A stretch of 64,000 nt of DNA from Erigeron canadensis (lineage: Eukaryota > Streptophyta > Magnoliopsida > Asterales > Asteraceae): positions 38,821,516 through 38,885,515 of the forward strand of contig NC_057766.1 of assembly GCF_010389155.1 (NCBI RefSeq), in the 5' to 3' direction. Shown here piece after piece: positions 46,015 to 58,708 of this stretch. The notes beneath the pieces are model-generated. The model was not told the DNA's origin. It saw only the letters and a list, made by a program, of their open reading frames with translations, and made no database searches. Position 1 is the first letter of the stretch, and every line of letters starts with the position of its first letter. A program made the translations under genes and the position numbers.

Positions 46015-47466
46015 TCTACTACTATATAGTTTTAAAAATCATAAATTTATGGAACAAATTACTTGTAAAGTGTCCTTTTTTATAGACCCCCTTTACTCAT
46101 GAAGGTCACACCTCAGGAATGTAGAGATTCGGAAACTAATTTTAATGTCGTAAGGACATGTTTTGTACCCGTATATAATCATAGCTCAAACTAATTTTAA
46201 TGTACTAAGAACATATATATTTTTTTTTATTCTGTCATTATCTGATTAACAATAATTTTAGTTACAGAAATGTACCAAAATGCTATTCATTTGTTTTTTT
46301 CCTCTAAACGTGAATTCGAGTCTTGGTTGACGCATTCTAAAAATATGTTTTTTCAATCCACTCTAATGTCAATTTTTTTTACCCATTAACTCTACTCTAA
46401 ACAGTGATCACCATCACTTTTTGACACATGTATTGGATAAAATTACATTCAATGTACACTACTATTTAATTTTTTATACTATATTATAATGCATGACTTA
46501 TTTGATCAAAATTAAGTTTCAACATTTGATAATATATTACACATAATGTATATCTATCTAAAGTTATGTTTAAATTATCTTAATTAAATTCAATGAAGTA
46601 TATCTTTTTTATGCATGTTGTACATGCAATTACTTAAAGTGGCTTTTATAACCTACATAATTATATAAACAAATTTTGTAACATATTCATAATTAATAAA
46701 ATGAGTAAAATTTTATTAAAGTATGGTTTTGTAACATATATAAATAAAACCACTTTTATAAACTATATAATTATAACCATTAAGTGTTTATAACTTTAAA
46801 TAAGTATATCCATAAAATTATTCTAATAATACATCTCTATAAATTTCATGGCCAAAATTTTGGTTGTATAAATTGTAATGACACATATAGATTTGATATA
46901 TATAATATGACAATGTCCATACATGTCAGTAATCATATTTGTTAATAAAACTTTCACGAGTCATGACTAATCGTGACATAAAAAACACTATACGGTGTAA
47001 TCAATTCGGCCAAATGGGTCAACTTTAGCTTTTAACATCTCTCTTTATCTTTACTCCCTCATTAATCAAATGCTATTTTTTTTTATAATTTTTTTTTTTG
47101 AATTACCAAATATGTCTTTACTCTAATAATTATTATTATCCATTAATCTATTGAATCTCTTGTCAAGACACAAAAGACCCTTATCCTCTAACTCAACATT
47201 ATCTCACATACATAGAAAAAACAAACATTCTCTACCATCACACAATCACCCTCTTCACTCTACCGGCGATAGACTATCTAACTATCGCTTTTGAAAGATG
47301 TCGTTGTAACGCGCAGATACCTTTTTAGTATATATAAATTCAGTCAAAGTATCCACTTCTTAAAACTAAACATTTATTCATACACTTAGCCAAAATGAGC
47401 TTAAGAGCGTAATCTTATACCTTATATAACTTACATGACTCAAATGATTTTTCTTTTTATTTGTAA

Positions 47467-47493
47467 CTAGAAATTTGGGTTGCGCGTTGCGCG
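47467..47493 (-). mobile_element. Helitron 3' terminus, minus strand
   Basis: On the minus strand a GCGC-AAC-GCGC hairpin is followed by AACCCAAATTT and CTAG, then T. The body should extend to higher coordinates, but the TC end was not located. Confidence 0.5.
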
Positions 47494-48971
47494 ACTTCAA
47501 TTATTGCAATTACGTTTATTTTACTAATACAGTTACGTTAAAGTAGTTTACTAAAATTGAATCCACACCCACTTTAATTAAAAATCAATACATGTTTTAT
47601 ATGATTAACAATGAAATAAAATAATAATAATAATATCAAAATAATTATAGGTATATACTAAAACATGTTGAATAAAAATTACAGAAAAAAAAAAGATAAA
47701 GAAAACATACAAAGATATATATTATGAAAAAAAGTTCAAAAAATTTAGAAAAAAAACAAAATATATAATAGTTGAATAAAATATATACCTAGCATTTTAA
47801 AAAGAGCAAAATGTTAAGTGTGGAAAAGTGTATAAAAAATAAATGTTAATAAAAAAAAAAAAATAGGAGGGCAGAAAAACAAAGGAAAAAGTAAAAGTGG
47901 CAAAACAATATATATTTAAAATAATTTTTAAAAAATAAAAGAGATGGAGGAAGGGTTTTAAACCTTAGACCTTTCTCCTAAAGTGTATGATTACAACCAC
48001 TGAACCAAATTATCCTTTTGTTTTGTAATAGTAAGTTTCAATATTTATGTTAGAAAGACAGATTAAGACAAAATGTGACTGTTCATAACCTTCACCATTA
48101 ATGATATTCTAATAACTTTACTTTTCACGTATGCGACATTTGTATTGAACGGGTGTTGTAAACCCAACATCACACTTTTTGACCTATTGATATCTCATAA
48201 TTGATTATATTTTATGGAAAAATTGACACACTATTATTGTTTTACTACATTAAATTGTAAGTTACATATATGACAAGGGAAATTATTTTTGATTAATTCA
48301 TCACATTGTACATGTTTTACAGCACATATTATGAGCCAGTAATGTATATATGTGGACATGGACGGATTTAGCTTGGGGGCAGTGTGGGCAACTGCCCCCA
48401 CCCCAATTTTGATATAAAAATTAAAAAAATATATTATTAAAGAATAGATTTAAAATTTTACCTCTAAAAGTATGTATGGGATACTTACTGAGGAAGGATT
48501 GATGTTTTAGATTAATGGATATATAAGCGTTAAAGATAATTAAAAAAGAAAAAAGCTTGCGAAAAAATTAATGGCTGAAAAAGTTTTTACAGGAGGGAAA
48601 TGAAGAAGATAGACTCAATGAAATAGATGACTTAGATATATTTTGTATTCTTGCATTTTATTTATAATTCATCCTTATTGTTTAATTATTAGGGAAAATG
48701 AAAGTTGCAGTCAACTGCAACCAACTGCAGCCATAACCAAGAATAGATTGAAAAACAAATTTACACATTAACCCTTTTAAATTTGTAAATCACACACATC
48801 CCCCCTGATTTTCATGTTGCTGCAGCAAATATAAGCCCTAATCATTATTACATTTTTATCCCTTCACTTGATAACTTATATAATTATGGATAAAGTATTT
48901 GCTGAATAAATTTTACTCCCTATCTCACCTCATCATAGTAGTATATGCTTCTATTTATTTTGGTAAAATCC

Positions 48972-49094
48972 AAATCATATCATTTAGTTATATGGTAATA
49001 TTGATTATATATTTTATAAACATAAACTTCTAAATCATATCATTTAGTTATATGGTAATATTGATTATATATTTTATAAACATAAACTTCTAAA
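48972..49094. repeat. Perfect 60-bp tandem duplication
   Basis: The unit starting AAATCATATCATTTAGTTAT occurs at 48972-49031 and 49032-49091 without mismatch. Confidence 0.93.
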
Positions 49095-50439
49095 CAAATA
49101 TGCTGTAAACTTTTCACTCTTAATGTATATATGATAAAAATTGATATACACGTTTACATTAATGTTTTTACACTCGTACAAAAGAAAATAGTCTTTATTT
49201 ATTAAAATGTCATGATATATCTTGGATTACTAGTTTAATAATGGTATCTTTCGATGAACTCGCTCTTAGCATCATAAACCTTAGGACCGACCCTACAAAT
49301 GAGTATGACATACGATTATAAAATTTGCCCCATCGCAATGGATTCTATGGCTCCGTCTCTTAATGTGGTAGATTTTTATCATTTGTTGTGGTACGGATAT
49401 CACTTCCCATATGACAAGAGAGTGATAATAATACCACAAAATTTGATACATCTATCATACTATACATGGGGTGAGTTATTTTGAGAACCACTAAAAAAAA
49501 AGAACGAGAGAACCAATCTCAGCCCTCCATTCATCGAGATCAGGAAGGGCATGTTTGTCATTATTAAAAAAATTGTCCAACACTCTCTTTCTCTAACCTC
49601 TTATTAAATCAAAAAATATCTAAATCATTAAAAAACTTTTATCTCACAAACTCTACATCGTTAGACGGAAAAAAAAACATGGGTAGTCTTGAAATTTCGT
49701 CCTCTTTCATTAGAGATGCGATTCGATATACTTTTGACTACTTTTTAAATTTCGTTTTTTTTCCCATCACGTTCATCCTACACATGTGTAAGTACAACCT
49801 ACACATGTGTAGGAAAGACCTGGAACTGGTGAGTTGTATAACCTGCCCATGGGTAAGTACAAACTACATATGGGTAAGTTACTTGTAAAATTCAAAAATG
49901 ATGAGGACGCATTGTAAAACCCTATATACCAAACCCTAAAGCTTAATTTCTAATCTGAGGGGGAGGCTACTTTCTAAAAACCCAAGAAAATCTAAACCCT
50001 AAAAACCTAAAACGGATGAGGGTTCCCACTCTAGGGTTTAGGGTTTGAAGCCCGAGTGTTAGCCTATCGGCTAACCCTCGACCTTCAAACCCTAAAGCCT
50101 AGAGCGGGTACAATAGGGTTTGAAGTTGTAGGGTTAGCCTAACGGCTATTTTTGAGATGGGTTTTTTATTTTTAATCTTATCCATCTATTTTCTTTTATC
50201 CAAGAGTGTAGAGTAGTTTTTGGGTTTTTTTTTTTTAAGAGTTTTCAAACAACTTCTCCTCTATTATACATATATTATAACTTACTGTACAAGTATAGAA
50301 TGTATAAAAATAGTAGATTTATCATACCAATCACTTAATTTTATTATTGTTGTTACTATGGTTGGACGCATTAACTTTTTAACCGCCGTTTATTTTTCAT
50401 TTTTTTCTGAATTTTCCCGAGCAAAAGCATAGATAATCA

Positions 50440-50563
50440 ATCATCCACTCTCTTTCAAATTTACTCAGCTTTCCATAAATAACTAGTATTACTACAACCG
50501 ACGACTACATTCTTCACAGATCAACGTCATCGCACCGACAGCCACGATCGCCGCCTGAATTCC
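50440..50563 (+). other. Probable 5' UTR exon of the Kelch gene
   Basis: A pyrimidine-rich start and C-rich non-coding text (CGCACCGACAGCCACGATCG) ends CCG before GTACAC. The acceptor TTTAG at 51121-51125 precedes the coding exon by 10 bases, giving a leader intron of about 560 bp, a common plant arrangement. The transcription start is a guess. Confidence 0.45.
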
Positions 50564-51135
50564 GGTACACTCGATTCATTGAATCACTGTCTCCAATTTT
50601 AACTCTACTCATTGTATTTATATAATATATATAAACTATGTATCTATTAAAATAGTAGTGTTATATGATCTGCTGTTTCTTTCTTGTAATTTGATCCATA
50701 CAATTGAAACTTAGATATTGAGGATATTGATTGCATTGTATTGGAATATATATATTTGAATAATTATATATATATAGTATTGTATACTTTCAGCAATGCT
50801 TTTGAATTTTGATATATAATAGCTTAGTATCTAATCTGTAAGAAAGTAAAAAAGGTTCGGATTCGGGTTGTAGGATTTTACTTTAGCTTAGAATGGTTCG
50901 GCTAATTACGAACTTATGTCTTTGCTCATTCTTATCTTAAAACATTGCTGATGCATCTGAGTCATCTTGACTTCGAGTTGATTATATTTATTGAACAACG
51001 TAACTAGCTAAAACCTCTGATCGTTTTCGGACGGAGAAGGTTGTTATTTTTTGTGGCACTTGCAAGTTTGTTACTATCATTGTTGAGTTGGTTAGTCTTA
51101 TACATAGCTTATTGTTATGCTTTAGGAGAGCTAAT

Positions 51136-54100
51136 ATGGGTACAGATAGCGGCGATTGGCGTTCAAATCTGGAATACAACAAATGGGTTGCTCTCCCTGT
51201 AGCTGGGAAACGACCGTCCGCTCGATATAAGGTTTGATTGTAACTTATCTGTTAGGACCACGGAAACAACAAAATGATCATCGTTTGTATTAATTATTTG
51301 TTGGTTTGTCTTCTTTCATTGTAGCATGCTGCAGTTGTCGTTGATGAAAAGCTATACATTGTTGGTGGAAGTCGTAACGGGAGATATTTATCTGATGTTC
51401 AGGTATCATTAGTGTTAGGCCAACGAATATTTGCTTAAACACAAATGATCTTGTCTTTCGTTGTAGGTTTACCAATGAAGTGGTTACTGGTTATAATGGC
51501 AGGCATTTGACCTGAAGACTTTAAGCTGGTCCACACTTGAATTAAGCACAAGTTCAGCTTCTGAACATGTTAAAGATAGTACACTTAAGGAAAGTTTCCC
51601 TGCAATATCTGGTCATAGTATGGTGAGTTATCCATGTGACATTTTATATAACTTTCTTTTTTTCTGTAGCTGTATTAGTTTGTTTTCACTGAACTATGAT
51701 GCCCTTTTATTAGGTTAAGTGGTGGAACAAGCTCCTCTTGCTTGGTGGTCATATTTCAAACGATGCCTCTGAAAATGTGACAGGTATGTTTCCTTAAAGA
51801 AATTGTTCTGACTTTTGATACAAATACTCAAATAGGTGTCTAGTTCTGATTGAAACTTCCTTCGTCATTGATTAAATTGTAGTGCGTTTCATTGATCTTG
51901 AATCACACTTGTATGGGGTGATGGAAGCCACTGGAACAGTTCCGGTAATGAACGAACCTCATACTATATGCATGCACAGTTTGTACCATGGAGTTCAATG
52001 AGCAGAAATCAGTGAAAATGGTCATTAGTTTCTTTTTGGTTAATCTTTTAGGTAGCTCGTAGTGGACAATCTGTTTCGGTGGTTGGTTCGAAGCTCATAA
52101 TGTTTGGTGGAGAGGATAAACATAGAAAACTTCTGAATGATGTTCACATTCTTGATCTGGAGACAATGAACTGGAGTATTCCTGAGACTATGTTAGTATA
52201 TTTTACATGAATTATATTTTTATTTTTTTATATTCTTTTTTCTCTATCAGAATGTATGGCAACCCAAGAACCACGTTGAAATGTTGAATTGATATCTTCT
52301 GCTTTGATAGACAGATTCCTCCAGCTCCGAGGTTTGATCATATTGCTACCGTGCATGCAGACCGCTACCTTCAAATATTTTGTGGCTGTACCCATTCCAA
52401 TTTCTTCAATGATCTCCACGTGCTGGATTTGGAGACAGTAAGTGGTTGTCGTTTCTTGTGCTATTATTTTAATTTTGAAAAATTGTTTTTTCTTTTTATG
52501 TATATATCTACATCCTTAGCAAGTATAGAAGCATACTCCATACCAGAAGACAAAAATATTCAAACCACACTGGATTACCAGATATGGAGACAGTCATACA
52601 TTTTCTATTTGTGCAGTTAGAATGGTCCCAGCCACAGATTCCTGATGATTTGGTGTCTCCTAGGGCAGGCCATGCTGGGGTCACTATTGATGAAAAGTGG
52701 TTTATAGTTGGTGGTGGCGATAATAAAAATGGTACAAATGTAACTAAGATTCAATAAGCTTTCCCAATAATAAGTTTGAAGAGTAAGTTTGCGCTCAGTT
52801 CTATATAGAACCACAATATGACTCATGATCTTTTGTTGCAGGTGCCTCTGAGACATTGGTGATGGATATGCCCAAGCTTGTTATCTCTATTTTGACAAAT
52901 GTAACAGGAAGAGATCCACTCGCCAGTGAGGTCGCCATTTTATGTCCTCATTTAAATTTGATTGCTTACAAGTTACAACTGTTTGGAGAATTTCCAGCAC
53001 TAAAAATTTTGTACCTAAATATCATAATAACCAAACCAAGTTTGTCATAGGAGTGGCATACTCATTGAGGTTGTACCATATTTGTGGTTTCCGATTTGGT
53101 CATTTACATTCTGATCTTTCTGTTTGGTTGGAATGAATGAACCTTGTTATAACTATTTGTAATATTGTATATAGATATTTTTCATTGTTATCTTGAATAC
53201 TCTTTTTCAAAGTTATAGTTCTGAGCTTGCATTTGTCCTATTTAATTTTCTTCTTTTTATATGAAACAGGGGCTAACTGTATCTTCAGCATTAGTCGATG
53301 GTGCACATATTTTGGTTGTTTTTGGGGGCTATAATGGGAAATACAACAATGAGGTATTGTGGTTATTATAGTTTCTTCCAAAACAGTCTATTATATGTAA
53401 TCAACCTCCTGAGACTTTACTTCACTTCCTGTTCTCATTACCAGTTCATAAAAAAATGGGTAAACGGATGAGGTTTTACCTGTTTAGGTTAGCCGGACAG
53501 GGCTAGTCTTTTTGATTCAGATGTACGCGGCCTAACCGGTTTATCCCGTGGCCGTTTCTGAATCTTTCCTTGGTCACCCCCAGGATGTTACCTAGCAAGA
53601 TTCGAACCTGAGACTTCTTGTAAAGATGTCGGGACGATAATCACTAGGCACCCTGGAGGTGGTTTTTACCTGTCCATCAGTGAAACCAATTTCTTATATG
53701 CTCTCTGTGGTTTCTATGAACAAAGGTATTTGTGATGAGACCTACTCCAAAGGATTATATACATCCAAAGATTTTTCAGTCACCTGCTGCTGCAGCTGCT
53801 GCAGCTTCTGTAACTACAGCATATGCCCTAGGCAAATCTGAAAGCTTAGAGTTCACAACTTTCGATTTAAAACCTAAAGTCGATCTTTCAGTTGAAATTA
53901 ATGTGATCAAAGAAGAGAAAGAAACATTGAATTTATCCATTGAAGAGATTAAAGCAGTAAATGTGGTGCTGAAGGAAAAGCTCGAGGAACTTAATGGTAC
54001 TCATGTCGACTTATCCAAGGTATATTTAGTTGACATATGCTAGATTTGGTAAGATGGGTGGCTTGTGTTATTGGTCAAAGCAGGTTCGCGGTTAAAACTT

Positions 54101-55495
54101 ATTTTTAGAATGGTCCAAAAAGGGTTGGGTTGACACGAAAACATTTTTTGTTCATCACTCTAGTAATTAATGAATAAGTGATGCCTTTAGTATGATTAAG
54201 ATACTAGAGTTATTACAGTAATAATCTTAATCTATGATTGAAGTGAGTTAGGAGGCTGTGTATGTTAAAATTGCCACCTTTGGGTTTGTTTTGTATTTGG
54301 CCTTATTAAGGTTAATAATAACTCTGTCCAACCAAATCATAAGTAAACTGGTGAAAATTGCTGCCTATATTATATTACTAGCTAGTAGCTAATATTATCA
54401 TTCAAGTAACAACTTCAACTTATCTTTTTGTCAACTTACTGCAGGAACTGCGTTCTGTTCAAGGCCAACTGACTTCCGAGAGATTAAGATGTGATGATCT
54501 GGAGGTACTTTTTTTCTTTGCTTCTTTACTATCCCTAATGAACAACCTATATACTAATTATAACTTATAGCATATGTCTTCTTTTTCATGGTTGTAGACA
54601 TAGATATTAGCTTACCCTTGAAAACTACCACTTACATCTTGGGATGCAGTCATGCAACCACTATTTTTTATTTTATCAAATTTGTACATTACCTTTTGTT
54701 TGAAGTCAGTTTAATCGTTACAACATGATGTCCTTTTTTTGGTCCTAAACTATTCAATTTAGAGGTAGCAACTTTAACCCATTTACTTATGAACGGATCA
54801 ACATTATGCGTTGTGTTTTATCCCTAACATGTCAAGCTAAAGGATTTAACTCAAAAGATAATGGGTCAAACGGGTTGAAGCTCGTCCCAACTTTATGAAC
54901 ATGCATAAAAACCTCCTAAAATGATTTTCTAGAAAGGTCAGATTATTTTTTAAGTCAATTTTTGCATGTTACATATTCATGATATCTGGTATATTTGATC
55001 TGTTGTATTACTGGATGGCACAGCCCAACCCAACCCATTTCAACTCGCAGTTGAAAGTCACCATGCTTGACCATGATCCATTACGGGTTATCTAGAATCT
55101 AGCCTACCTGATCTGCCATTTTGCTGCCTCTGTAAATCAACATTGAAGTATATGTTATGTAAGTTATGAACTATGTGCGGGAATGATTGTTGGAATGCTC
55201 ATAGTTAAGATAATTTGTTTGTTTGTTGGTGTTTGAAAAGTGTATATAATACAATTTCTTAACTTTAATCCAGTCCTGAATATATCTGCTGGTGGCTAAT
55301 GCTACAATTTGTTCATTATGGTGACTTCAGGCCCAGATCTTAGATCTACGAAAAAAGCTATCATCAATGCAATCCATTGAGCAAGAGGTTCAAGCACTTC
55401 GCTCCCAAAAGTCAACAATGGAGCAGGATGTGGAAGATGCCGAAACAATCCAACGGGAAGGTTCAGGTGGAATTTGGAGGTGGATAGCCGGATAG
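51136..55495 (+). CDS. Kelch-repeat protein with C-terminal coiled coil (ACBP4/5-like, no ACB domain)
   Basis: Thirteen coding exons join in frame to 499 aa: 51136-51231, 51325-51402, 51503-51622, 51714-51783, 51883-51944, 52052-52191, 52311-52437, 52617-52731, 52842-52930, 53270-53353, 53726-54019, 54445-54504, 55331-55495. Residues 1-327 form a Kelch propeller with repeated hydrophobic-GG motifs (LYIVGGSRNGRYLSDV, KLLLLGGH, KLIMFGGEDKHRKLLNDV, WFIVGGGDNKNG, ILVVFGGYNGKYNNEV). An Ala-rich linker precedes a Glu/Lys/Leu-rich coiled coil (about 375-490), and the end is GGIWRWIAG. This is the architecture of plant Kelch proteins related to acyl-CoA-binding proteins ACBP4/5 (At5g18590 type), which use the propeller for partner binding. 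The N-terminal acyl-CoA-binding domain of true ACBP4/5 is absent. One intron carries a SINE. Probably cytosolic. Confidence 0.9.
53484..53660 (-). mobile_element. tRNA-derived SINE in the Kelch intron
   Basis: On the minus strand the head reads GGGTGCCTAGTGATTATCG and, after a short spacer, AGGTTCGAATCTTGCTAGGT, which fit internal A- and B-box promoter elements of RNA polymerase III. Near-identical flanks GGTTTTACCTGT (53472-53483) and GGTTTTTACCTGT (53661-53673) look like a target duplication. It lies in the intron between the exons at 53270 and 53726. Confidence 0.75.
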
Positions 55496-56336
55496 ATTGG
55501 TGATATGTATAGTATCAATCTTGCAAATTTATTATCCAAGACAAAATTTCATTCATTCTAAGTCAAATAGTCCAATACACAGTGTTCTTCAATTGCTTCC
55601 AACTACAAGACTAACATCTCCATTTTGTAACCATTTAATGGTGATTTTACTATTTAAGTTTGATATCTCATTATTTTTTGGGCTCAACTCTATTCACTTA
55701 ATCCTATTCTATAATTTGACTTTTTCAAAAGAGACTGGCAGAATGATCTGATTGTGCATTTTAACTGGTTTTTATGGGTTTATTTCGGTATATGTGGCTT
55801 ATTTTCTGTTCCCCCTGAAATGATACTAGTGTAAGTGTTTAGGCTAACTGAAAGGCCAATTCTTGTTCTTTTATTCGGTGAATGACAAATCATTTTATGC
55901 TTTGAATTGTTCATTTCAGCTATCGTACAGTTTAAATGCCCAAGAGTACACAATTTTCTCAACCCTCTCACATGGTTAGCTTGTTTCTGCAGCGAGTCAG
56001 ATTGAATCACACTATGTGAAATCGAGTGTTTTGGACAAATTGTGGAAATGTAAATGGAAAAATGAATGATGACACTTATCTTTGTCCAAAGTTTTAATGC
56101 GAGTTTTAGTGCTTTCTGATGGCAAAAGCATGCTAACGTTTTATCTGCAGATTTTATATTACACAGGGATAGATAGGCAAAGTGCCAAAGCATGTGATGT
56201 TTGCTTGTACATAGAAGTTGCATTCCTGTTTACCGACATCTCTCTGGTCTTATTGATATCTACTCGTAGTATATATATTATATAGTATAATAAAATACAA
56301 TATAATGGTATATCCATATTATAAACTTTTTGGTGG
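55496..56336. other. Convergent 3' intergenic space
   Basis: The Kelch gene (plus) and the CoA-ligase gene (minus) end 0.84 kb apart and share this stretch for both 3' UTRs and terminators. Short frames on both strands have no recognised homology. Confidence 0.6.
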
Positions 56337-58708
56337 TCAAAGTTTTGACCGAACATACAGTTTGCTTTGTGCTACTAAATCCTTTCGCAATATCTTGCCT
56401 GCAGCTGACTTTGGTATTACGTTTATGAAGGAAACTTTCTTCACCTTCTTGAATGGAGCCACCTGAAAGATTCAATCGAGTGGAGTCAGAAGATCATGAT
56501 GCAGCTGTTATAGGTCATGATTTTGACTCATCTACTAATGATTGGTTTTTATTATCTCAAACTTTTCCTATGGGTTGGATAATTTCTTTTTTGCTAAAAT
56601 AGGAACTGGTTAACCAGAAGAGCCTGCTAACCAAGAGGTAGTGGCTTGTCGGTTCAATTCATAGTTGGGACAAAACATGTGTGAATTTTTTGCCTAAAAG
56701 AAAAAGAAACTGGTCAGACGGGTTGAAAGTCGCTCAATAATGCAAACGACCTCCTACACAGTTCTATTAGTGTTTTTCCATTGGTACCGCAAATACATAA
56801 TAAGCTATTATATGGAAAGCATCAATCCTTTCTAGAGTTTTTTCTTCCCAAAAATGACGAAAAGTGTTTGTAGGTTAACCTACTATGACCCGTGCAAAAA
56901 AAGTTGTTCATTTTGCCCAAACATGCTTTCGACCCACGATCCAACCTGTCTCATTTTTTCTCTAGAGGAAATCAGGAAGTTGACTCGAACCTGACTGGCA
57001 ACAAATTGAATGACTTGGTCTTCACCGAGTTGTGATCCAGCTGCTCTCACTACATATGCCATAGGTACCTCTCCTGCCTCTTCATCTTCAAGTCTACAAT
57101 ATTTCTCAAGTTTTAAAAAGTCCAAAAGTTTCACATGCATTCATAGACACAAGCACAAAAACAAACTCACGGTATAACTGCTGCATCAAGTATTTCGGGA
57201 TGGCCGAGTAGTATGGATTCCAGTTCTGCTGGAGCTACCTGTAAAATAATTAATGTTAGTTCAGCGTATATGCATTTCAAAACACACACAGACTCGGTGA
57301 GCTGCAATACCTGATACCCGTTATGTTTTATGAGCTCCTTTAGTCTATCAACGATATAGAGACACCCATCTTCATCAAAGTAACAAAGATCTCCAGTCTT
57401 CAACCACCCATCTGAGTCAATGGTTGCAGCAGTTGCTTCCTCGTTTCCTAAATACCCTTTCATAACAGTCGGTGACTTTATCCATAACTCCCCTTCTCCG
57501 AAAGGGGGCATAGCTTTTCCTGTTTCATAATCAACAACTTTAGCGCAAAAAGTCGGTAGCAAAGCTCCCGAACCAGCATGATGAGCTTTAGCTTCTTCAT
57601 TGCTAATAAATACCGTTGCAGCCCCACAACTTTCTGTTAGCCCATACCCAGGCCTCAGTGCCACCCATGGAAACTTGGCTCTGAACCGATCCACCAATTC
57701 CTTACTCAAGGGTGCAGCCCCAGACCCCACTCGTCTCAAAGACGACAAGGCATATCCACCGTCATTGTGTTTGACCAGACTGAGTATAACTGGAGGAACT
57801 GCCGGAATATTGTTGACCTTATGAACTTGTATCGCTTCTAGCATGTCTTTAAAGTCGAATTTTTTCATTATAACTGTTGTTGTACCACAACAGAACAGGC
57901 CCAAAGCAAAAAAAGCAAGACCGTAGATATGAAACATGGGTATGAAACATAGAAAAACATCATTTTTAGCCGAAGTTTTGTCATTCGACCATTTTAGAAG
58001 TGTCATGATAGATATGAAGTTTGAATGGGTTAGGAGTACCCCTTTACTCACTCCAGTGGTCCCAGAGGAGTATAATATTGCCGCTGTGTCTGACTGAGTT
58101 GACTGGGTTTCTGGCAACTCCATCGGTTCACAACACTCTATAAGTTCTTCTACTGAAAGTTCGTCTCCGCTAGATGGACGAGAAGTCAGAAGGGCAGGCA
58201 CTTTAGTTGACACCAGTTTATGGGTCTCGCCCGGAGCCACGATGGCTAGTTTTGCACCTGAGTCGAGCACTTGCTTTGCTATTTCTGACGCGGTGTTAAG
58301 TGGGTTAGCCGTGGTGAGGACTCCACCAACCAAGAATACTGCTAAACATATGGTTGGGTAGAGGATTGAATTAGGTGACAACACAAAAATGACATCACCT
58401 TTCCGGACACCAAGTCCATAGTACAACCCAGTCGCCAACGAGTAGATTGACTGTTTGAGTTGAGCATAGGTGACTTTGTGACCTGTGGCCGAATCTATAA
58501 GAGCGACAGTCAACTCTGCTTGGTACGGTTCTGGAAACTGTGACAACACAAATGTAGCAGTATCAAGGTTGGCTCTAGTAGGAATCTTATGTTCATTCCC
58601 CAGTTGGTCGAGTGAGTGGTAGATTCCTGTCTGGGAGTCAAACCCGCTCCTCTTTCTCTGACCCGTTACCAGAGATTGGCTAACAGGTATTTCTACTGTA
58701 GTGTCCAT
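56337..58708 (-). CDS. Peroxisomal 4-coumarate--CoA ligase-like enzyme (4CLL9-like)
   Basis: Exons (minus) 58708-57311, 57238-57171, 57093-56991 and 56462-56337 join in frame to 564 aa. This acyl-activating enzyme makes an acyl-adenylate and then the CoA thioester. Visible motifs: [10 protein letters not shown] (214-223, phosphate loop), GYGLTES (354-360), GWLKTGD (434-440, ATP-binding Asp), [19 protein letters not shown] (hinge, 455 on) and GKILRKDL with the adenylation Lys at 546. The N-terminal [13 protein letters not shown] and [21 protein letters not shown] resemble Arabidopsis 4CLL9 (At5g63380) more than true 4CL. The last residues are SKL, a peroxisomal PTS1 signal. Likely substrates are fatty or jasmonate-precursor acids or cinnamates; the substrate cannot be read from sequence. 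Intact. Confidence 0.92.
56600..56705 (+). repeat. Possible SINE-like fragment in the CoA-ligase intron
   Basis: AACCAAGAGGTAGTGGCTTG followed by GTCGGTTCAATTCATAGTTG resembles A- and B-box-like promoter text of tRNA-derived SINEs, and the segment ends in an A-rich stretch (AAAAGAAAAAG). No target duplication was confirmed. Confidence 0.35.

Larger units (their letters stand above)
46015..50430. other. Large AT-rich gene-poor stretch
   Basis: No gene is supported in 4.4 kb. Notable pieces: a minus-strand Helitron-type 3' end at about 47467-47493 (GCGC-GTT-GCGC hairpin, then CTAG); at about 48360-48405 text like GGCAACTGCCCCCACCCC, resembling one end of a hAT MITE without a partner; a 60-bp tandem duplication at 48972; and CTACACATGTGTA-type repeats at 49778-49870. 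From 49918 to 50140 AAACCCTAAA words are scattered but not arrayed. Confidence 0.55.

Noticed and set aside
49918..50140. Interstitial telomere
   Set aside because: AAACCCTAAA words are scattered and irregular, without a head-to-tail array; the same holds for 31600-31880.
53590..53630. tRNA gene
   Set aside because: Only A- and B-box-like text is present; no acceptor stem or anticodon arm could be folded. It fits a SINE better.
55780..56223. 147-codon minus-strand frame between the Kelch and CoA-ligase genes
   Set aside because: No recognised motif; it lies in convergent 3' UTR space and has no splice or start support.
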